Positions 19,616 through 30,262 are shown, counted from the stretch's first letter. The stretch: 64,000 nt of DNA from Semisulcospira habei (GCA_036245525.1 BTPG01000004.1:230721752-230785751), one strand, 5' to 3'. The notes: a model not told the origin generated them from the letters alone. Program-made: numbers and translations.

Positions 19616-20813
19616 ACCGCTTGAGCGCCTTCGGTAGGATTGCCGTTCGGACTCAACCTCCGCCCCTGGGTCTTCACTCGGCTGATGGACGCCTTAGTCG
19701 CCTTAGCCCGACAGTCCTCCTCCAGTCCACGTCGAACTACCTGGACGACCTCCGGTTGCGCAACTAATCGGAGACTGCGCTAACCACGGACAGAGATGCT
19801 CTCCTGCACCCCCTGGCACACCTGGGCTTCCTAGTAGACGACGGCAAGTCGGATCTCTCTCCCTCCCGCCGGGTTGTGCATCTGGGTATGGAATGCGCTA
19901 CCAACCTCAATACGGTACGCCTTCCGGCGCCCCGGATCAAGAAGATGGCGGATCTAGCCGACCAGTTAGCTCGGGAGGATGCAGCCCCCGCAAGAGTCTG
20001 GCTTCAGTTGCTGGGTTTGATGAACGCCGCAGCGGATCTTATCCCACTAGGGCGTCTCTACGCCCGACCAATTCAACTGCTTCTTCTTCTCCATTGGCTC
20101 ACGTCTTCCGGAGACTTGACGACCGCGGTCCCAGTGTCCCAGATGCTCCATCTGCACCTTCGTCGGTGGACCGCCCTACGTGGCTAGCGTCGGGAGTTCC
20201 CTTAGCCTCTCCCCCTCCACAGGTCTCTCCTTGCGTCGATGCCAGCTTTTCGGGGTGGGGGGCCCACCTCCTACCGCGGTGTCTCGCGACGGCGGGCCCC
20301 TGGCCCTCACACTTGGCGCACACCCACATCAATTCGCTGGAGATGCAGGCCGTCTGGCGAGCCCCTCAGGCCGGGGAGTACCTCCTCAGACACCAGGAGC
20401 TTCTCGTGCTTTCGGACGCCACGACGGTGGTCGCTTACATCCAGAAGCAAGGTGGCACACGCTCCCCTGACCTGTGTATGCTCCTCTACAGGAAGATGCG
20501 TTGGTGCGAGGACCGGAGCATTATCCTTCAAGCCCGGCACGTTCCCGGATGCCTGAATGTCTTGGCCGACTCTCGGTCTCGCCGCGACCAACTTCTACAC
20601 ACGGAATGGACCCGACGACAGGACATCTTTCCGATGATCTGCGCCCGCTGGGAGACTCCCCAGGTCGACTTGTTCGCCACGAGGTGGAACCACCAGCTTC
20701 CCCTCTTCGTCTCCCCGATTCCCGACCAGCTTGTCTGGGCTGTCGATGCGCTCTCCATTCTCTGGGACGGACTTGTGGCCTATACCTGTCCCCCTACCGT
20801 CCTCGTTCCCTAA
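19616..20813 (+). pseudogene. DIRS RT (C-terminal half only) and RNase H, copy 2
   Basis: RT sequence begins only at PFGLNLRPWVFTRLMDAL (about 19630) and continues through the YLDD box (SNYLDDLRLRN, about 19735). Motif A and everything N-terminal to it, present in copy 1, is absent and replaced by gag repeats. RNase H is in one good frame at about 20170-20590: SPCVDASFSGWGAHL, NSLEMQAVW, VLSDATTVVAYIQKQGGT and CLNVLADSRSR supply the acidic residues. Downstream WAVDALSILWDGLVAYTC matches the linker of copy 1. Loss of motif A means no polymerase activity. Confidence 0.85.
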
Positions 20814-20989
20814 GGCCTCCTCTAACTTCGGGGCTGTTCGGCGTTCCTCCTGTTGGTCGCGCCGTTCGTCTGGAACCGCTCCTGGACCACCGACCTGCTC
20901 AGCCTCGCCACAGACCCGCCCCTGCTGCTGCCCTCCCCGCGGACCATGCTCAAGCAACCGCGCCAGCCGCTGTTCCACCCCTGCCCGGA

Positions 20990-21970
20990 GTGTCTCCTCC
21001 TTCACGCCTGGAGGTTGTGCGGCAAGCTCTCGGAGCTAGAGTCTACTCAGGTGCAGCAATGGAGGCGATCGCTGCGGCCCGGAGACTGTCGACCCTTCGA
21101 GTCTACGAGGGAAGTGGCGAGTCCTCTGTTCCTGGTGCACCGATCATGGCCTTACGCCCACGGATCTGACGCATCCTCCGCTGGCGGACTTCTTGCTCTG
21201 GCTCTTCCGAGACCAAGTCCTAGCCCTCATCACGGTACGCGGTTACCTGTCCATGATTGCGGACACCTATCGTCACCTGGGACGACCCGATCCGGGCGCC
21301 TGCAAGGACCTAGCCGACCTTATGGGACACTGCGGCATCCAGCGCCCGACACTCCGCTCGCTCATTCCTCGCTGGGTCCTACCCTGGGTGCTCACGTGGT
21401 TGAACTCCACCCGCTTCGAACCATTACCTTTGGCCCAGCTCGCGGACTGGGCACGCAAGACTTGTTCCTGCTGGCACTTCCTACTGCTTCGCCTGTGAGC
21501 GAGCTACATGCGCTTTCGGCTCGCCCTGCCGGTCTGCAATTCTGAACAGATGGCTCCGTCCAGCTGCGCACGGACCCGGCCTTTCTGGCGAAGAACAGGT
21601 CTCCTTTAACTCCGCCTTAGGTGATCACCATTAGGCCGCTGAGAGACCGACCCCGGTCCCAGGAGACCAGGCTACAGGATCCCGTGCGCGCCCTTAAAAA
21701 TCTATCTGCGGCGATCTAAGCCCGTCCGCAGGGGACGGTCGCGCCTCTTCCTACCCCTAAGACCCAACCGGCGGGACATTATAGCCCAGACGATCTCTTC
21801 CTGGCTCCGCTGGGTCATACGCTCCGCTTATCAGGAGATCTCCCCTGAGGGAGCGAAGAGGCTGCACATTCACGCACACGAGGTACGAGTTATGGCCACG
21901 AACGTCGCGTTTGATCGAAACCGCGCTGTCAAGGACATCGTGGCAGCCGTGGGCTAGAAACCGAATTGGT
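20990..21970 (+). pseudogene. DIRS tyrosine recombinase remnant, copy 2
   Basis: AAARRLSTLRVYEG (about 21069) marks the N-terminal domain. MIADTYRHLGRPDPGACKDL (about 21255) and WVLPWVLTWLNSTRFEPLPL (about 21373) follow. The first catalytic Arg region SELHALSARPAGLQF is in another frame (about 21500). HAHEVRVMATNVAFDRNRAV (about 21875) gives H-x-x-R. A stop codon at 21955 falls where copy 1 has GGW, so the terminal Tyr segment is lost. Several frameshifts are present. Confidence 0.85.
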
Positions 21971-22185
21971 CTTTGCCCCTTTCTACCTCCGGGACCTGGC
22001 TAGCCAGCGAGAGAATCTCGCACTGGTGGGGGGACATCGCCGCCCGCGCAACACTCCCTCCCGGTGCCACTGGCACCGTAGATGCACTTCGCTAAAATTG
22101 TCGGGAGTGTGCGACGGGGAGAACGGCGCTGTTCTGCTGGGGGAGTTTTGGGCGGCACCCGCCTCCTCATCGCAATTCTCCCATG

Positions 22186-22275
22186 TAGTCATGTCATCGG
22201 TAATGTTTTTGAGGAAATAAATTCATTTTTCTCTAAAAGGTATTTTTTTCGAAAAATACTTACCGATGACATGAC
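22186..22275. repeat. Internal complementary region of DIRS copy 2
   Basis: CATGTCATCGGTAATGTTTT GAGGAAATAAA is the reverse complement of the left end at 16278-16312. The next part, ATTCATTTTTCTCTAAAAGG onward, is the reverse complement of the right end at 22485-22532. Confidence 0.92.
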
Positions 22276-22339
22276 TCGGATGTCCCTCCCTCCTGCCCCG
22301 CTTGCCGCTTTCGAGCGAAGTATCAGACTGAATGGTCTC

Positions 22340-22532
22340 GTGACCGGATCTGGTAAGGCAGGTATGGGGAGATAACTCTCGGCCCCTCTGGGGGGTTCCC
22401 CGAGTGCCTCTCGGGTTGTGTGGGCACACAACGGGCAAGTAGGCTAAAATTGAGCCTAGAAGTAGATATTCCCATGTAGTCATGTCATCGGTAAGTATTT
22501 TTCGAAAAAATACCTTTTAGAGAAAAATGAAT
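22340..22532. repeat. Right terminal inverted repeat of DIRS copy 2
   Basis: It is the inverse of 16303-16465 followed by ACATGACTAC-type sequence in inverse and a short A/T tail ending GAAAAATGAA. Confidence 0.9.
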
Positions 22533-22700
22533 ATCTCCAGTGTTTCTGTACGTACACGCCTGAAACGTTAGGAAATGCTTTGATTTAAATGTATTTCGGA
22601 CAGCCTCCGAGCATATTCAAATTAAGTGACTCGTTCAAGAGAAAAATTGCTGTTTATATAAAGTCAGTTGACCAACATTTCAGTCCGTAATTTTCGTTCT
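22533..22700. repeat. Dispersed repeat C, right half
   Basis: TCTGTACGTACACGCCTGAA through GAGCATATTCAAATTAAG corresponds to 7110-7215 of the uninterrupted copy. Confidence 0.55.
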
Positions 22701-23442
22701 GTTCACTTGGAATTTTTGGATATAGCTAGCTTGGAGATAGACATTGGATGAGTTCGCAATCCAGCATTGTAACTCTTCAACTTTTTGAATAATAATTAAT
22801 TCATTTTTTCAAGTTTTGGTTCCACTATATACTCTCATCAAACAGTCAGCCCTGGAAGAGGCTGTGTGGAACAAAACAGTCAGCCCTGTGGGATGAGTGA
22901 CGTGAAACATCAATTTCGTCACTGTGTACACCCGCGTCGTGAGACTAGCGATGCCATGACGTCAAGCTTATAGTGACGTCATTTTCCTGCTCACTCTATT
23001 CTTCTTCTTCAGAATTTCTGTCGCTACAAGAGCCCACAGAGCGTACTAATGGCGGCAAGCGCTGTGTGTCCATCATTGTTTGTGTGCGCCGGCGTGTGTG
23101 TGTTGATCAGAGTTTGGCTTACAGAGGAGGGAAATGGATCAGAAGGATAAGCTTAAAAATATGAACAACTCTAAATGTTCCTAAAAGAAAGACGCATGTG
23201 AGCTGCAAACAATACGGTAGACTTTGGGATGAAATCCTCATCTTGTTTTACTTTTGTATGCTTCTTGCTGCAAGTCGTGTGTATTGTACATTTGATCGTT
23301 GCAAAGATGGATTTGCGCTTGCACACATAATACATGTACAAGGTGCCGGATTGTTTGTTTTGTTTTTTGTTGGGGGGGGGGGGGGGGGGTGCTGTTGAAG
23401 GGGTAGTATAACAAGGTTCATAAAAATAGAAATAATGATTAT
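22701..23442. other. No gene seen; G18 tract
   Basis: No convincing exon. 23372-23389 is an uninterrupted G run. Short ORFs here show no recognisable domain. Confidence 0.5.
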
Positions 23443-23657
23443 TAACTCATTCAGCCCGACGGCCTTATTTCCCAAATTTTGGAGGCGTCACCTAACGACT
23501 GTGCACCTGTTGCAGGAGATGGATCGACCATGATAATTCAAGGGCAGTGCCAGATTTGCTTGGCGCTGACAGGCGCCAAGCTAATCTGGCACTACCCTTG
23601 AATTATCATGGTCGACCCACCTCCTGCTGTAGTGCGTCAGGGTGGAATGGGGTTAAG
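23443..23657. repeat. Hairpin MITE family A, copy 7
   Basis: It runs from TTAACTCATTCAGCCCGA to GGGTGGAATGGGGTTAA. The core at about 23537-23605 has long outer arms (GGAGATGGATCGACCATGAT). Confidence 0.85.
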
Positions 23658-23710
23658 AATCCTTGCATGAATACTGAGTCGTTGCTTTACACATCAGCCT
23701 TGATGCAAGT

Positions 23711-23906
23711 TTAACCCATTCAACCTCAGGGCCGCATTTCCCACATTGTGGAGGCTTCAGCGACTTTGCACCAGTTGTAGGGGATCAGATAGATAGAACA
23801 TGATAATTCAAGGGTAGTGCCAGATTAGCCAACTAATCTGGCTCTACCCTTGAATTATCATGGCTGATCCATGTCCTGCTCTAATGTTGGGGCTAAATGG
23901 GTTAAT
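23711..23906. repeat. Hairpin MITE family A, copy 8 (apex deleted)
   Basis: TTAACCCATTCAACCTC and GGGGCTAAATGGGTTAA form the ends. The apex has lost the GGCGCC segment, leaving CAGATTAG-CCAA-CTAATCTG. Confidence 0.85.
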
Positions 23907-24164
23907 GAGGAATTTGAATTTGTTTTCCCATGATGTTATTTGCTGGCTTTCATGCCAGGCGTTCCTGTGATGATTATGATGATGATGATCCCAATGATGA
24001 TGATGATTGCTCAAATCCATTGTGCTTGATTTGTTTTATACGTTTTGTATAGTGATGTGATCAATTTTCCTTTCTTCTGATACTTTTTACACCATTAAGA
24101 AACAAATTTATCGTTGAGAATAGCTTAAAAAAAAAAACATTTATGAGTTGTAATAGTTTCTCAT
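23907..24164. other. No gene seen; short GAT-rich microsatellite
   Basis: A (GAT)n stretch lies at about 23970-24010 and an A run at 24127-24138. Confidence 0.5.
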
Positions 24165-25185
24165 TTTTGGCTCACGTGCGAAGCAAAAGTGAGTCTTTGT
24201 TCTGGGCCAGTGGTCGTCCGTCCGGCGTCTTGTCGTCCGTGGTTAACCTTAACATTGGCATTTTCTCGGAGACTATTCAAGCCACAGTCTTCAAACTTGG
24301 CCCAAGGATACTTTGTGGCAAGACCTTTCAAAACATACCAATTTCAGTGACCTGTCACAAAGGTCAAGGTCACGGGGATGAGGAAATAGCTATAGTTTGA
24401 CATAATTTATTTTTTCTCAGATACTATTCACAACTTCAAACCCAAACTTGGTACAAAAGTACCTGATGGTAAGACCTTTCTATGCATACTAATTGTATGA
24501 CCTCGTAATGTCAAGATCACAGAGCTCAGGAAATAGGTCCCAAATAGCCATATTTTGATAAAATATGTTATTTTTTCTCAAATACTATTTACAACTTCAA
24601 ACCCAAACTTGCTACAGAGATACCTGATGGTAAGACCTATCTATGCATACTAATTTGGATGACCCCTCGGAAAGGTCAAGGGTCACAAGAGCTCAGGAAA
24701 TCGGTCAAAAATAGCCATATTTTGGCAAAAAATGTTCTTTCTCAAAACTATGTACAACTTCAAACCCAAATTTGGTTCAGAGATACCTGATGGTAAGACC
24801 TATCTATGCATACTAATGTGGATGACCCCTCGGAAAAGTCAAGGGTCACAAGAGGCCGGCAAATGTGTGTAAAACAAATTGGATAAAATTGTAGGTATTA
24901 TCAACATTTAGCAAATTTTTCAATCAAATTTGGCACAAAGGTAGCTGATGCTGATGATAAGACCTTCCTATGCATACTAATTTAGTCGACTCATTGCAAA
25001 GATCAAGGGTCACGGGGGTTGGGGGGGGGTGGGGGGTGGGGGTGTTGACAAGTAAGTGAAAAATGCTTACATTTTGAGAAAATATGGATTTTGCTAGTGC
25101 AAAAGCCAGCCCTTATTGTCAGAAAGGTCACACATGTAAATAGGTCATACAGGTGAGCCATAATGGCTTTGCCTTTCTTGTTAAA
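24165..25185 (+). mobile_element. CGTCCGTCCGG-type dispersed repeat with internal ~180-bp tandem units
   Basis: It begins GGCTCACGTGCGAAGCAAAA with CGTCCGTCCGGCGTCTTGTC shortly after and ends ACAGGTGAGCCATAATGGC then TTGCCTTTCTTGTT. Both ends resemble a repeat seen across marine mollusc genomes. Three or four internal units carry CTTCAAACCCAAACTTGG followed by ACCTGATGGTAAGACCT. An inverse fragment is at 37405-37690, and a short one at 41510-41585. No protein is encoded. Confidence 0.6.
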
Positions 25186-25628
25186 AAAAAAAATCACTGC
25201 AAATTGCTTTTCGACCTATTTATATCCGTAAACAAGAGCTCCACGGTTAGAAATGTAGTTTGTCATTTTGATGCTGCAAATGATACAATTTATAAGTGCT
25301 AAAAGTCTTCTGCGAACTTAAAGGGACTGAACATGTAAATGGGTTGCAATTTAACTCATCGTAGTATTAAACTGCACAGATTCACGCAGTTTGGGGATTA
25401 GTTTCAGAGATCAGCCCAGCAATCGAGGGGGACAACCAGCGTGCACTTTGATATGTTTTGTGTGTTGGCCTGTGATTTTGGACCTTATGGTTTGAAATCT
25501 GCAGAGGTTCAAAACCACAGACCAGTACACAAATTATTTTAAAGCTTGGTCCTTTTCTTAATAAAAAAAAACAACCTCATTACCGGTACCTCATGAGGAT
25601 GAAATTATCAGTTTTGTACACACCTTTT
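25186..25628. other. No gene seen
   Basis: Non-coding, moderately AT-rich. GACCAGTACACAAATTATTT and its surroundings recur loosely near 62820-62880. Confidence 0.4.
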
Positions 25629-25790
25629 GTGGTCTGTGTCACACTTCTGGAGACAAATCGAGAATGATAGTTCAAGGGTGGTGTCAGAATAGCTTGGCAC
25701 CGTTAGGTGCCAAGCTTTTCTGACATCACCCTTGAACTATCATGGTTGATCTATGTCCTGTTATTGCGGGTCAGAGCTTTATGGGTTAAC
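25629..25790. repeat. Hairpin MITE family A, copy 9
   Basis: Core TTCAAGGGTGGTGTCAGAAT / TTTTCTGACATCACCCTTGAA, ending GAGCTTTATGGGTTAAC. The left terminus is worn. Confidence 0.8.
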
Positions 25791-26334
25791 TTTGATTTTT
25801 GTCTTTTAAAAAATCAACATAAAAGCCATAATCCAACTGTTGCCAAATTTACCTTGTGAAAAAAACTTTAGCTCTGATTTATTATTCAAATGTAAGTGAT
25901 ACTTGTTATTTAATTCAATGGAGGCATGAAGATATCACAGTTTGAATGTTTCATTTTAAGTGTGATATCCTGACATTCTGTTTGCATTTGCTGTGAAGTT
26001 TGTAAATAGCTGTACATTTTAAGGTAGTGTTTTTTTTTTGTTTTTTTTTAATAAATCTTATTCTTTTATAAATCTTGTAAATTTTACTGGAGCGCAGTTT
26101 TGGTGTTGTTGGGTTTTTCTTTTTATTTATCTGAAGTTTTTTTTAAAGTTTTTAACGTTTAAAGCTTGTGGTATAGATACTACGTAAGTCTTTTAGACCA
26201 AGTGTGGTATAAGAAAAAACTTATACAGGTTTTGCCTATTGCAGTCTTTTATACTTCAGAGAAGGAAAAATACGATGCAGTTTTCAGACATTTTGTGCAA
26301 ATATTTTTTGGTAGATATCCATTGAGGTATACGT
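25791..26334. other. No gene seen
   Basis: AT-rich, with a T run at about 26032-26050. No exon recognised. Confidence 0.5.
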
Positions 26335-26486
26335 CACAATTTTAGAGACAGATCAACCATGATAGTTCAAGGGTGGTGTCGGAAAAGCTTGGCGCCTATA
26401 GGCGCCAAGCTATTCGGATACCACCCTTGAACTATCATGATCGAATTAGATCCTGTTGTATTGTGTCAAGGCTCTATGGGTTAACT
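26335..26486. repeat. Hairpin MITE family A, copy 10
   Basis: Core at about 26367-26432 with AGCTTGGCGCC-TATA-GGCGCCAAGCT apex, ending GGCTCTATGGGTTAAC. Confidence 0.8.
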
Positions 26487-26829
26487 GGTTTAACCCCCTT
26501 ATGCCTGCATTCATCAGCCCTGTTTGGCTATTAACACAAGGGAGGGGGTAATTTTTCAACCAGTGTCGATTTTTTTTAAAGCCTATTCCAAACACACCAT
26601 ATACATTTGTGTTCACGCTGTACGATCGTCATCAACTGTATATTTTTCAGTATATTGTGTCTAATAATTTTGCATTTCAAATGCGTACTTATTTGCGACG
26701 AGTGAACGTTTTTGTATTTTCTTGATTTTTTTAGTTTGTATTAAAGTTTTGCTGTTGCAGAATAAACATTTACATCTAGTTTTCTGTGTCGACTTCGTTT
26801 ATTTGTTGTGGAGAAAGAAACACGATTAG
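26487..26829. other. No gene seen
   Basis: AT-rich non-coding sequence between the MITE and the Penelope-like remnant. Confidence 0.4.
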
Positions 26830-27079
26830 AAAAGATGGGTACAACACAATTTATTAATATTTCGGGTAAATACCCTTTGTCAAAATAGACAAACAAACAG
26901 AGATTAGCCGCTACTTATCTTCATTGGGGTCTTTTGTCATCCAGTCAAGAATCTGCTGCTATCTTTTCTGAACCTCCGTTGGTAGCTTTCAAGAGGGATA
27001 TTAATTTGCGGGACATGCTTGTTCGCTCTACTCTCATGCCTCGTCATACCACCAGACCCTCCGGCTCCACTCCGTGCAA

Positions 27080-27507
27080 TGTTCCTAATTATAATAATAA
27101 ATAATAATACCGTTATTATATAGGCGCTTTTTCTCAATTTTGGGGAAATCGACTCAAAGCGCCGCGCCTGAAACCCAACACACACACTCATGAAACAGAC
27201 ACGGATTTACGCCATTTAAGACAAACACAGTACAAGACAAACGAAGGGCCAGTCAGCTACTGAAGTTACAGAGATTTTTGATCGCTTGTATTTGAAATTT
27301 GTAAAGTGGCCTGAGACCGATACCAAAGTGTGGGGGGTGGAAGAACCGGAGTACCCGGAGAAAGAACCCCCGACGGTCCGCCCGAATTAACGGTGACACT
27401 TACCAGAGGAGAAAAGTCCAACGCCGGAACCCGGTATCGAACCGCTCACCTTTGGAATTGGTGGCAGGCGCCTTAACCACTGCGCCACGGACCGCCCCAT
27501 TGCAAGA
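27080..27507 (-). mobile_element. tRNA-derived SINE inserted in the Penelope-like element
   Basis: Read on the minus strand, the head has an A box in GTGGCGCAGTGGTTAAGG (27471-27488) and a B box GGTTCGATACC (27433-27443), the RNA polymerase III promoter of tRNA. The body ends in AAAGCGCCTATATAATAACG and a TTATTATTATT tail at 27087-27120. Related copies are at 17019 and 62882. Confidence 0.85.
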
Positions 27508-27725
27508 CGTGTCCTTTTATTTGCCCTTCTACCGTGGTGAATGGTCCACGTTACAAATTCAACATAGACAGATACTTCACGTGTCAAACCACCAACGTGA
27601 TTTATGTCATCTCCTGTGTGAAATGCGGCCAACTCTATGTTGGAGAGACGGAAAGAACCATCAACGACCGTTTCAAAGAACATCTTCAGTCTGTCAAGTA
27701 CCAATACAACAGACCGGTCGGACGA

Positions 27726-28116
27726 TTGATTGATTGATTGATTGTACATTGCTTAACGTCTCAACAGCAACAAGGCTTTCTCAGGACGTGCCTGCACTGC
27801 TTGTGAAAAAAAAACAAAACAGAAAATTGAATGTATGTTGCCAGCCGGTCAAATACGTTAAATAAACCTACAACATGGGGCCTAAATAAAGCTAAGACCA
27901 TTTAGCAACACGCATCCAATATCAAGAGCTACAGGCAGTGCAGACAGTAGGGAGAGTTTTAAAAAGGCAAAAACATGTGAATGGACAAAGGGTAGACAGA
28001 AACACATGCCCCAGAATAGAGAGAAAAACCCACCCTGTGGGGCTGACCAGGGTGACCCTGGGAACTAAAAAATACTTAACCCAACCCAAGTCCCTCAGGG
28101 CAGACCCGGGTGGGGT
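27726..28116 (-). mobile_element. (AATC)n-tailed retroelement, copy 1, with 12-bp target duplication
   Basis: CCGGTCGGACGA occurs at 27714-27725 and 28117-28128, directly flanking the insert. The minus-strand element begins ACCCGGGTCTGCCCTGAGGG and ends with a (AATC)n tail. It splits the GIY-YIG coding region between Val-Gly-Arg and its continuation. It has no ORF and looks like a SINE or the short 3' end of a LINE. Confidence 0.9.
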
Positions 28117-28284
28117 CCGGTCGGACGACATTTCAATCAGGCCGACCACTCCGTCTCGGACATTCGGGTTAAAGGCCTCTGGTTTATGCAAGCCAGTAAT
28201 GTCTGGGCCAGGAAAGACCATGAAAAATTTCTGATTAATAAACTGGGCACTGTGGCGCCACTCAGGATGAATATGAAAGATTAA

Positions 28285-28534
28285 CATTTTTTACCTTGAT
28301 TGTGTCTGCTAACTGTACCTTTAACTTACTGTATCGCTTCTATTTTACTACTCACTAATCAGGCGAGGTTGGCGCTGGTTGATATGTACTTTTCCCTTGT
28401 ACTTTCTCAGCGCTGGCCAAACGTTTAGTTGGATCCTTGCCTTCCCGTCGGTGCCGTCTCGGCTCACGAGTGATACCGTTTCGGGCAGGCGATCGTGTGC
28501 ATCCCTTGGGATGTATGTGGTCGTCTTGTGCGTG
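28285..28534. other. No gene seen
   Basis: Non-coding sequence after the Penelope-like stop codon. The last part may belong to the same indel-rich stretch as the next feature. Confidence 0.4.
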
Positions 28535-28875
28535 CCGCCCACCGGTCTGCCCTGGGGACTGGGTGGGTAGTATTTTTAGTTCCCAGGTCACCTGTCGCCC
28601 ACGGGGGGTTTTCTCTCTATCTGGGCATGTGTCTGTCTACCGAGGTCCTTCACCTGTTTGCCTTTTTAACTCCCGCTGCTGCACTGCTGAGCTCTGATAT
28701 GGATGTGTTGCAATGGTCTTAGCTTATTAGGCCCATGTGTAGTTATTAAGTGTTGACCGCTGGCGACATACTTCAGTTCTGTTTAGTGGTTGTTTTTTTT
28801 TCACAGCAGTGCAGGCACGTCCTGAAAGCCTTGTTGCGTGGACGTTAGCATGTACAATCAATCATCATTGTTGCG
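28535..28875 (+). mobile_element. (AATC)n-tailed retroelement, copy 2, full of one- and two-base deletions
   Basis: It is alignable end to end with the copies at 29137 and 29876 (for example CACAGCAGTGCAGGCACGTC against CACAAGCAGTGCAGG). It differs mostly by small deletions at scattered positions, not by substitutions. Confidence 0.8.
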
Positions 28876-28924
28876 TGCCTGTGTGTTTTTCTGTGGGGCT
28901 GGTGGGTGCCTGTTGGGTGGGGCA

Positions 28925-28960
28925 GGTGGCTCTAGTTGGTTGTCTTCCGCCCCCACCCCA

Positions 28961-28992
<32 letters not shown>

Positions 28993-29136
28993 CTCTTTTC
29001 TCTCTCCTCCCCCCCCCCCCCCCCCCACCCCCCTTTAACACTTCTCTCTAGCCATCTTTCTCTCTTTATGCTTTTTCCTTTTCCCTTCTTCCCCTTCCTC
29101 CTTTTCCCCTCCTCCGTCTCTCTCTTCTCTCTCCCC
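28925..29136. repeat. T30 and C18 homopolymers and CT-rich low-complexity sequence
   Basis: T run 28963-28992, C run 29009-29026, then pyrimidine-rich sequence to 29136. ORFs here encode only poly-Phe and poly-Pro and are not genes. Confidence 0.85.
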
Positions 29137-29515
29137 CCACCCGGGTCTGCCCTGGGGGACTTGGGTGGGGTTAGGTACTTTTTAGTTCCCAGGGTCACCC
29201 TGGTCAGCCCCACAGGGTGAGTTTTTCTCTCTATTCTGGGGCATGTGTTTCTGTCTACCCTTGGTCCATTCACCTGTATTTGCCTTTTTAAAACTCTCCC
29301 TACTGTCTGCACTGCCTGTAGCTCTTGATATTGGATGTGTGTTGCTAAATGGTCTTGGCTTTATTTAGGCCCCATGTGTTAGGTTTATTTAATGTATTTG
29401 ACCGGCTGGCGACATACATTCAATGTTCTGTTTATTTTTTTTTTTTTCACAAGCAGTGCAGGCACGTCCTGAGAAAGCCTTGTTGCTGTCGGGACGTTAA
29501 GCAATGTACAATCAA
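29137..29515 (+). mobile_element. (AATC)n-tailed retroelement, copy 3, with 16-bp target duplication
   Basis: TCTCTTCTCTCTCCCC flanks the element at 29121-29136 and 29516-29531. The body contains GGGTCACCCTGGTCAGCCCC and GTCGGGACGTTAAGCAATGT before the tail. Confidence 0.9.
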
Positions 29516-29875
29516 TCTCTTCTCTCTCCCCACCCCCCCCCCCCCCCCTTATTTTTTTTAGTTACCCTTGAAGACGGTTTCACAACTACCTACTCTCCAC
29601 TTATAACAATATTCTCTTACTGAATTTGATTATTTGCTTTGTTTTAATGACTTATTACTTGTTGTGTACCGTGCTAAATGCTGGGTTTTTTTTCCCCTGG
29701 GTCCTCCCGTTTTTCCCCGAGGTAGTCCTCAACTTGAAGGTGATATAAAGTTTGCCTTCGGGTTGGTGTTTAGCAGGCTTTGTGTATTAGACACTCAGCC
29801 TACTTCGTGCCCAAGGGTACTCCCCGTTCGTTCTCTCTCTTTCTCTCTCTCCGTCTCGCTCTCTCTCTCTCTGGC
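29516..29875. other. No gene seen; C run and CT-rich tract
   Basis: A C run lies at about 29533-29549 and (CT)n at about 29828-29872. Confidence 0.5.
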
Positions 29876-30262
29876 ACCCCACCCGGGTCTGCCCTGGGGG
29901 ACTTGGGTGGGGTTAGGTATTTTTTAGTTCCCAGGGTCACCCTGGTCAGCCCCACAGGGTGGGTTTTTCTCTCTATTCTGGGGCATGTGTTTCTGTCTAC
30001 CCTTTGTCCATTCACCTGTATTTGCCTTTTTAAAACTCTCCCTACTGTCTGCACTGCCTGTAGCTCTTGATATTGGATGTGTGTTGCTAAATGGTCTTAG
30101 CTTTATTTAGGCCCTATGTGTTAGGTTTATTTAATGTATTTGACCGGCTGGCAACATACATTCAATGTTCTGTTTATTTTTATTTTTTTTCACAAGCAGT
30201 GCAGGCACGTCCTGAGAAAGCCTTGTTGCTGTCGGGACGTTAAGCAATGTACAATCAATCAA
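29876..30262 (+). mobile_element. (AATC)n-tailed retroelement, copy 4, with 12-bp target duplication
   Basis: TCTCTCTCTGGC is at 29864-29875 and 30263-30274. The body is more than 95 percent identical by eye to copy 3. Confidence 0.9.

Larger units (their letters stand above)
16278..22532 (+). mobile_element. DIRS-like tyrosine-recombinase retrotransposon, copy 2 (both ends present)
   Basis: The left terminal repeat begins TTTATTTCCTCAAAAACATT (16278). The right end closes with ACCTTTTAGAGAAAAATGAA at 22532. The segment at 16303-16465 is inverted at 22340-22485. The internal complementary region at 22186-22275 carries the complement of the left extremity and then that of the right extremity, exactly as expected of DIRS elements. 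The interior holds gag, a truncated RT, RNase H and tyrosine recombinase, all damaged. There is no target duplication: the flanks join to resemble the uninterrupted repeat at 6905-7300. A SINE fragment (about 17019-17290) lies inside. Confidence 0.92.
26830..28284 (+). pseudogene. Penelope-like element remnant: finger/GIY-YIG endonuclease portion, with two nested insertions
   Basis: SEPPLVAFKRDINLRDMLVR (about 26968) is the conserved segment between RT and endonuclease of Penelope-like elements. Coding resumes after a SINE at 27508 with a Cys-containing stretch and then TCQTTNVIYVISCVKCGQLY (about 27580), VGETERTINDRFKEHL. These are the GIY-YIG-type nuclease core. It is interrupted again at 27726-28116 and ends with PVGRHFNQADHSVSDIRVKG and a stop at 28282-28284. 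The RT domain is not present. The segment at 26845-26870 contains the inverse of a typical Penelope-like tail (ATATTAATAAATTGTGTTGT), in opposite orientation to the coding part. Because the reading frame is recognisable on both sides of each insert, the insertions are younger than the element. Confidence 0.85.

Noticed and set aside
27430..27490. A tRNA gene suggested by A and B boxes
   Set aside because: The tRNA-like head is followed by a SINE body and tail that recurs at two other sites; the cloverleaf is not maintained.
28925..29130. Poly-Phe and poly-Pro ORFs
   Set aside because: They are produced by T30 and C18 homopolymers.
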